Assembly: GCA_964499985.1 (NCBI GenBank)
Contig: CAZCMX010000069.1
Location: forward strand, 1-10,177
Length of the DNA stretch: 10,177 nt
From: UBA5734 sp964499985
GTDB lineage: Bacteria; Bacillota; Clostridia; Saccharofermentanales; UBA5734
Direction: 5' to 3'
Below the pieces are notes generated by a model, which was given only the letters and a program-made list of their open reading frames with translations, had not been told where the DNA came from and did no database searches. This document shows positions 6,827-10,177 of this stretch, piece after piece (the stretch's first letter is position 1; each line of letters opens with the position of its first letter). A program made the translations under genes and the position numbers.

Positions 6827-7273
6827 ATGAGTGTGACCCGCGAACCGATCTACCCGACGCCGGAGGAAATCGAAAAAGCACCCGGGGTGACCCCCCTGGC
6901 CCGCCAGATGGCCCACCATCTGGAAACCCCGCAAACCGGCCTGATCCACATCTATACCGGCAATGGCAAAGGCAAAACCACAGCCTCCGTCGGCTTGACG
7001 ATCCGGGCCCATGCCCACGGCCTGCGGGTTCTTTTTGTCCAGTTCCTGAAAAACGGTCTCTCGGGTGAAATCGGCATACTCCGCCAGCTCGCCAATGTCC
7101 GCGTCCTGTCCGGCCAGGCCGACATGAAATTCACAAACCAAATGGCAGAAGACGACAANNNNNNNNNNNNNNNNNNNNNNNNNNNNNNNNNNNNNNNNNN
7201 NNNNNNNNNNNNNNNNNNNNNNNNNNNNNNNNNNNNNNNNNNNNNNNNNNNNNNNNNNGGGATCGACTACTGA
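6827..7273 (+). CDS. cobO: Cob(I)yrinic acid a,c-diamide adenosyltransferase, interrupted by an assembly gap
   Basis: The enzyme transfers the adenosyl group of ATP to cob(I)alamin or its precursors, giving the adenosylcobalamin used by NrdJ. The 110 residues before the gap contain the P-loop TGNGKGKTT (44-52), then GLRVLFVQFLKNGLSGE and a segment ending NQMAEDD, all typical of the CobO/BtuR family (also called cobA). After the gap only GIDY and a stop remain. GIDY is also the C-terminus of E. coli BtuR as I remember it, so I assign it to the same gene. Full-length members have about 175-200 residues, so some 85-95 residues (about 260-280 bp) are probably missing. The 100 N are therefore a placeholder, and the in-frame join is accidental. 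The start is ATG 6827, with AAAGGA 6 nt upstream. The gene is in operon-like position after nrdJ and is closed by the terminator at 7281. Confidence 0.9.
   Translation: MSVTREPIYPTPEEIEKAPGVTPLARQMAHHLETPQTGLIHIYTGNGKGKTTASVGLTIRAHAHGLRVLFVQFLKNGLSGEIGILRQLANVRVLSGQADMKFTNQMAEDDXXXXXXXXXXXXXXXXXXXXXXXXXXXXXXXXXXGIDY
7159..7258. other. Assembly gap, exactly 100 N
   Basis: A run of exactly 100 undetermined bases, the customary placeholder for a scaffold gap of unknown length. It lies inside cobO. Comparison with the family suggests the real missing stretch is longer than 100 bp. Confidence 0.95.
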
Positions 7274-7280
7274 GGTGTGC

Positions 7281-7316
7281 GGGGCTGCTTTTCAAAGCAG
7301 CCCCTTTTAATTTTTT
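7281..7316 (+). terminator. Rho-independent terminator after cobO
   Basis: GGGGCTGCTT (7281-7290) pairs perfectly with AAGCAGCCCC (7295-7304) around the loop TTCA, followed by TTTTAATTTTTT. It begins 7 nt after the cobO stop and closes the nrdJ-cobO unit. Confidence 0.92.
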
Positions 7317-7403
7317 GAAAATCCGATAAACTGGCAATATCAGTTCAGTTTCTTCATTTCATTTGATCAAATACTCGTTCAATGAAAAGGGGAATCTTGA
7401 ACT

Positions 7404-8237
7404 ATGACCAGAAAACCGAGAGATTTTCATCCCGGCGGGATATACCACATCACCCATCGCGGCCACAACCATCAATATATTCTGGCAGACGACCTCGATA
7501 AAGTCATTTTTCTCGACAAGCTGAAGAAGATCCTACAAGAGCATACCGGGCATCTGCTTTACTATGTCCTGATGAACAACCATTACCATCTCCTGCTTGA
7601 AATGCAGTCGACCCCAATTGACTTGATTTTGCACCGCCTGCACACAAGTTACGGCCGCTATTTTTCTCTCAAAAACCATTCAACAGGGGCTGTTTTCGAA
7701 AATCGATATCAATCTCAAACGATTGACCATCAGAAGTACCTTTACGCGGTCATCAAGTACATTGCCCTGAACCCGATTCGGGCTGGATTGACTGAAAGAA
7801 TTAATGATTACCGCTGGAGTGCGCATCTCGATCTTGCCCAGAAAATGCCAGGGTTTGTCAACAAAGGCCGCCTATACGAAAAATTGGGGGCAACGACAGA
7901 GACCGGTAGAGCCATTTATCTTGAACTCATACAAAATGCGCTCAAAGAACCTTTGACGCATTTGAATCCAGGCGAATACCAGTTCAAGCGCAAAATCAGC
8001 GAACTTGAAAACCTGCTGGCGTCCTTTTTACATCACCAAGGCTATACCTTGACAATCCAGCAGATTCTTTCTGGCAAAAGGAGCAATGCACTGATAAGAG
8101 CCAGACAAGAATTTGCCAGAGAAGCGAACCAAAAAGGTTACTCGTATATCGAAATTGCCGCTGTTCTTCAGGTTAGCACCCGAAGTGTTCGATATTGGTG
8201 TCAAAATGGTTCTGATAATGATGACGTCAAATCATGA
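7404..8237 (+). CDS. REP-associated tyrosine transposase (RAYT, IS200/IS605-like Y1 transposase)
   Basis: The 277-aa product is a single-strand DNA transposase of the HUH/Y1 type. The N-terminal half has HPGGIYHITHRG (9-20), the metal-binding His-Tyr-His at 60-62 within LMNNHYHLLLE, and FENRYQSQ followed by YLYAVIKYIALNPIRAGL, which holds the candidate catalytic tyrosine (112-119). The C-terminal part (about 188-265) resembles the DnaA-like/helix-turn-helix tail of clostridial-type RAYTs: a basic helix (KRSNALIRARQEFAREA), then YIEIAAVLQVSTRSVRYW. The gene is visibly richer in A and T than its neighbours, a sign of transfer. ATG 7404 is preceded by AAGGGG about 12 nt upstream, a mediocre ribosome site. 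Upstream, ATTTGATCAAAT (7361-7372) is a perfect 12-bp palindrome. No tnpB and no flanking IS ends are seen. Downstream lie the 52-bp repeats likely to be its partner elements. The product appears full-length. Confidence 0.9.
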   Translation: MTRKPRDFHPGGIYHITHRGHNHQYILADDLDKVIFLDKLKKILQEHTGHLLYYVLMNNHYHLLLEMQSTPIDLILHRLHTSYGRYFSLKNHSTGAVFENRYQSQTIDHQKYLYAVIKYIALNPIRAGLTERINDYRWSAHLDLAQKMPGFVNKGRLYEKLGATTETGRAIYLELIQNALKEPLTHLNPGEYQFKRKISELENLLASFLHHQGYTLTIQQILSGKRSNALIRARQEFAREANQKGYSYIEIAAVLQVSTRSVRYWCQNGSDNDDVKS

Positions 8238-8279
8238 ATCAGAATGAAAGCAACTACCCGAATGATGTGCTGGCGCAAT

Positions 8280-8376
8280 CCCTGGCCCCGAATCGTGAAA
8301 CTTCCGCCCATGGGGCCACCCTTCGCGCGACCCCTGGCACCGATGTGTGCAATTTCATCATCCCGGGCCAGGGTGG
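8280..8376. repeat. First pair of 52-bp repeats (units R1 and R2)
   Basis: GGCCCCG at 8284 and GGCACCG at 8336 begin two units exactly 52 bp apart. Each continues into a variant of TCGTGCAATTTC (8293-8304 and 8345-8356); R1 then reaches CCACCC exactly 32 bp after the unit start. Between the units is CCACCC-TTCGCGCG-ACCCCT, containing the 8-bp palindrome TCGCGCGA (8323-8330). The same layout recurs at 8598-8690. The block lies 43 bp after the transposase stop, with no gene in it. Confidence 0.75.
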
Positions 8377-8396
8377 TATTTGACACATATCCTGAC

Positions 8397-8426
8397 ACGA
8401 ACCTCAAACCGCTTGCGGCTGTAAGG
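8397..8426 (+). repeat. Copy 1 of a small duplicated motif
   Basis: ACGAACCTCAAACC (8397-8410) followed by GCTTGCGGCTGTAAGG (8411-8426). A diverged copy is at 8519-8556. It contains the mini-hairpin CCGC-TT-GCGG (8409-8418). Confidence 0.55.
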
Positions 8427-8461
8427 TCAGAAGGTTTCCGTATCTGAACTTCCGGGAAACT

Positions 8462-8503
8462 ACCCCGACCTGAAAATTGAAATTTCAAAAACGAGGTCGG
8501 GGT
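8462..8503. repeat. Inverted repeat with a palindromic core
   Basis: ACCCCGACCT (8462-8471) and AGGTCGGGGT (8494-8503) are perfect 10-bp inverted arms. The 22-bp loop contains a perfect 12-bp palindrome, TTGAAATTTCAA (8477-8488). It sits between the two 52-bp repeat blocks, and its right arm leads into TCAATTTCGTGCAAC, which echoes the GTGCAATTT core of the repeats. It could fold as a single-strand substrate for the neighbouring HUH transposase. Confidence 0.7.
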
Positions 8504-8518
8504 CAATTTCGTGCAACA

Positions 8519-8556
8519 ACGAAACATCAAACCTCAGAGAGCCTGCGGCTGTAGCC
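8519..8556 (+). repeat. Copy 2 of the small duplicated motif
   Basis: ACGAAACATCAAACC (8519-8533), a 7-nt insert, then GCCTGCGGCTGTAGCC (8541-8556), matching 8397-8426 apart from one small indel and the insert. It includes the mini-hairpin AGCC-TGC-GGCT (8540-8550). Confidence 0.55.
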
Positions 8557-8591
8557 TTTGGCGCCCCAGAACTACGACATGTCTGAATGTA

Positions 8592-8690
8592 CAGGGTGGC
8601 CCCGATTCGTGCAATTTCCACCCAAAGTGCCACCCTTCGCGCGACCCCTGGCCCCGGATCGTGCAATTTCCGCTCCGGGTGCCACCCCTC
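8592..8690. repeat. Second pair of 52-bp repeats (units R3 and R4)
   Basis: GGCCCCG at 8598 and at 8650 begin two units 52 bp apart, each with TCGTGCAATTTCC (8607-8619 and 8659-8671) and CCACCC 32 bp after the unit start (8630 and 8682). The linker CCACCCTTCGCGCGACCCCT (8630-8649) is identical to that of the first pair (8316-8335). In R3, GGGTGG (8594-8599) and CCACCC (8618-8623) are inverted arms. The pattern fits a REP/BIME-like element associated with the RAYT gene. From 8691 to 8758 I see nothing further. Confidence 0.75.
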
Positions 8691-8758
8691 CACCCCTCAT
8701 ACTTCGCCCCCCACGGTACCTCCTTGCCCGGTCAATGTCCCAGCCCCGGCAAAGAGCC

Positions 8759-8772
8759 GCCCTCGCGAGGGC
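8759..8772. promoter_or_regulatory. 14-bp perfect palindrome next to the carA -35, possible operator
   Basis: GCCCTCGCGAGGGC is fully symmetric and ends one base before the predicted carA -35. Its centre is about 44 bp upstream of the predicted start point, suitable for a DNA-binding regulator. No known pyrimidine or arginine regulator site could be assigned to it. Confidence 0.4.
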
Positions 8773-8773
8773 A

Positions 8774-8803
8774 TTGCGAAACCGTCACATTCCATGCTAG
8801 AAT
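8774..8803 (+). promoter_or_regulatory. Predicted carA promoter with extended -10
   Basis: TTGCGA (8774-8779), an 18-bp spacer, then TAGAAT (8798-8803) preceded by TG one base upstream (8795-8796), an extended -10. The start point would be near 8810. Confidence 0.65.
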
Positions 8804-8820
8804 AGATCGCCTGAACGCAT

Positions 8821-8860
8821 AGGACGATTTGGCTCGATTCGGGCGAAGTCGTCTTTTTTT
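8821..8860 (+). terminator. Intrinsic-terminator-like hairpin in the carA leader (possible attenuator)
   Basis: GACGATTT (8823-8830) pairs with AAGTCGTC (8846-8853) with one T/G wobble. After a G/G mismatch, GCTC (8832-8835) pairs with GGGC (8841-8844) around the loop GATTC. Seven T follow (8854-8860). It starts about 13 nt after the predicted transcription start and ends 7 nt before the carA ribosome binding site. It could attenuate carA transcription; no leader peptide or competing antiterminator stem is evident upstream. Confidence 0.65.
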
Positions 8861-8879
8861 CATACTCAAGGAGGTCCCT

Positions 8880-10058
8880 ATGAAAAAGGCCTATCTGATC
8901 CTCGAAGACGGCAGTGTTTTCCCGGGCGAGCGCTTTGGCTCACCACGCGAAGTGATTTGCGAGATGGTATTCAACACCGGCTTGACGGGCTATCTCGAAT
9001 TGCTGACAGATGCCTCTTACGCCGGCCAGGGGATCGTGATGTCCTCGCCGATCATCGGTAATTACGGCGTTTTCACCGAACAGAGTGAGTCAGACCGGCC
9101 TTGGGCTGACGCGCTGATCGTTCGTGACTTGACCCACATCATCGGTGACGCCCGCGATGCGGAAGATCTCAACGATTATCTGGTTCGCAACGACATCCCC
9201 GCGATCAGTTGCGTCGACACCCGGACACTGACCCTGACACAGCGGGAAAAGGGCACCATGAATGGCATGATCACGGCTGGTGAGGACTACAACCTGGCGG
9301 ACTGCCTTAAGCGGATCCACGCCCATACCAACCACTGCCCTGTCGCCCGGGTCAGTCGTAAAACTGCCAAAACCTATCCAGCAGGTTCTTTCGGCCGTAT
9401 CAACCGCGAGCCTGGCATGAGCCGCCCGGCGGACGCCCTCAACGAGATTCCCTTCGAGGTCGATGCAGCCATCCCGGCGAGATACCGCATCGCCATGCTC
9501 GACTTCGGCCTCAAGCAGAACATTGTCTGGAACTTGACCCAGCGCGGCTGTGAAGTCACGGTCTATCCCTGGGACACTCCAGCTGCCACCATCCTCGCAG
9601 CCAAGCCAGATGGCATCATGCTGTCGAACGGACCCGGCGACCCAGTCGACTGTGACCCGATTTTGCCCAATATCCGCGCCCTGTATGAGTCCGGCGTGGT
9701 CGTTTTCGGCATCTGCCTGGGCCATCAGCTGGTCGCCCTGGCAACTGGTGCCAAGACGAGAAAGCTCAAATACGGCCATCGCGGCATCAACCATCCGGTC
9801 AAGGACCTCGCGGCTGACCGAGTTTACATCACATCGCAAAACCATGGCTATGTCGTCATCGACGATACGGTCGATCCGGCGATTGCCACCGTCAGCCACA
9901 TTCATGTCAATGATGGTTCCAACGAAGGCCTGCGCTATACGAAATACCCGGTCGCGACCGTCCAATACCACCCGGAAGGTGCCCCAGGCCCGCAGGATTC
10001 GGAATACCTGTTTGACGAATTCCTGTCCCGGATCGACCAGCTGCGCGGCCGCGCCTGA
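8880..10058 (+). CDS. carA: Carbamoyl-phosphate synthase small (glutaminase) subunit
   Basis: CarA hydrolyses glutamine and passes ammonia to CarB, which makes carbamoyl phosphate for pyrimidine and arginine synthesis. The 392-aa length fits the family (about 350-390). The N-terminal domain has LILEDGSVFPGERFG, EMVFNTGLTGYLE and SCVDTRTLT. The C-terminal class I glutamine amidotransferase domain (from about 200) has MLDFGLKQNI, LSNGPGDP, the nucleophile Cys279 in GICLGHQ, and His364/Glu366 in YHPEGAPGP, so the catalytic triad is intact. The start is ATG 8880, with AAGGAGG 5 nt upstream (8868-8874). The open frame extends 17 codons upstream, but this covers the leader hairpin and is not coding. 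Regulation may involve the palindrome at 8759 and the leader hairpin. carB does not follow directly. Confidence 0.96.
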   Translation: MKKAYLILEDGSVFPGERFGSPREVICEMVFNTGLTGYLELLTDASYAGQGIVMSSPIIGNYGVFTEQSESDRPWADALIVRDLTHIIGDARDAEDLNDYLVRNDIPAISCVDTRTLTLTQREKGTMNGMITAGEDYNLADCLKRIHAHTNHCPVARVSRKTAKTYPAGSFGRINREPGMSRPADALNEIPFEVDAAIPARYRIAMLDFGLKQNIVWNLTQRGCEVTVYPWDTPAATILAAKPDGIMLSNGPGDPVDCDPILPNIRALYESGVVVFGICLGHQLVALATGAKTRKLKYGHRGINHPVKDLAADRVYITSQNHGYVVIDDTVDPAIATVSHIHVNDGSNEGLRYTKYPVATVQYHPEGAPGPQDSEYLFDEFLSRIDQLRGRA

Positions 10059-10067
10059 GCGCTGACC

Positions 10068-10177
10068 ATGACTGGCCTGTTCCGGTCCCGCCTGACCATT
10101 CATGAACGCGCGCGCGCCAGCCTGGCCATCCAGGTGGGCCGCGCGCTCACTTTTCTCCTGCGCAGTCTCGGTCGAGG
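10068..10177 (+). CDS. Probable MurT-like Mur ligase, N-terminal fragment (runs off the window)
   Basis: The 36 visible codons read MTGLFRSRLTIHERAR, then ASLAIQVGRALTFLLRSLGR, open to the window end. The pattern of a hydrophobic/basic helix ending in LGRG resembles the start of MurT (lipid II isoglutaminyl synthase ligase subunit), where AIxxGKLxxxLxRLLGRGGT precedes LPG. MurT works with the amidotransferase GatD to amidate the D-glutamate of lipid II using glutamine. The start lies 9 bp after the carA stop and in the same frame. No clear Shine-Dalgarno sequence is visible, so translation may be coupled to carA. The identification rests on a short stretch and could be wrong. Confidence 0.45.
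   Translation, partial: MTGLFRSRLTIHERARASLAIQVGRALTFLLRSLGR

Noticed and set aside
8280..8690. CRISPR array.
   Set aside because: Only two pairs of diverged, directly adjoining repeats, no regular unique spacers and no cas genes.
8201..8822. Short frames on both strands in the repeat region (for example 8201-8530 minus and 8511-8822 plus).
   Set aside because: They run through repeats and palindromes, have no ribosome sites and no recognisable similarity.
8829..8879. 17-residue upstream extension of CarA.
   Set aside because: It covers the leader hairpin and T tract; AAGGAGG sits 5 nt before ATG 8880, where CarA similarity begins.

Overview
The window looks like chromosomal DNA from an anaerobic, fairly GC-rich bacterium, probably a Gram-positive of the Clostridia/Bacillota type. 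The hints are strong AGGAGG-type ribosome binding sites, an oxygen-independent class II (B12-dependent) ribonucleotide reductase, a RAYT-like transposase with a DnaA/HTH-like C-terminus, and the first 36 codons of a probable MurT. The lineage is inference. A run of exactly 100 N (7159-7258) shows this is a draft or metagenome scaffold.

Left part, minus strand (1-3288): nadB and nadC form a tight two-gene operon for NAD synthesis (L-aspartate oxidase, quinolinate phosphoribosyltransferase). Downstream and in the same direction is the N-terminus of glutamate synthase large subunit gltB, cut by the window edge. The 258-bp nadC-gltB gap holds a good promoter that overlaps an intrinsic-terminator-like hairpin, plus a 30-bp inverted repeat further upstream.

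Centre, plus strand (3289-7316): a divergent intergenic region carries the nadB promoter on one side and, on the other, a promoter overlaid by a near-perfect NrdR box. That promoter drives nrdJ. Corrinoid adenosyltransferase (cobO/btuR) follows 84 bp after nrdJ and is interrupted by the assembly gap. It ends with a canonical GIDY C-terminus and a textbook terminator. The two products fit together: CobO makes adenosylcobalamin, the cofactor NrdJ needs.

Accessory island (7317-8760): an AT-richer RAYT/IS200-like tyrosine transposase is followed by about 500 bp without a gene. This stretch holds two pairs of a 52-bp repeat, a 10-bp-arm inverted repeat around a palindrome, and a second smaller duplicated motif. 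They look like REP/BIME-type elements accompanying the transposase and are the best candidate in the window for something not yet catalogued.

Right part, plus strand (8759-10177): carA (carbamoyl-phosphate synthase small subunit) has an extended -10 promoter, a perfect 14-bp palindrome just upstream of its -35, and an intrinsic-terminator-like hairpin with seven T in its short leader. Nine bases after carA comes the beginning of a probable murT. gltB and carA both encode glutamine-hydrolysing enzymes, and both show a terminator-like hairpin directly after the promoter. MurT, if correct, works with the glutamine amidotransferase GatD. No tRNA, rRNA or CRISPR array was seen.
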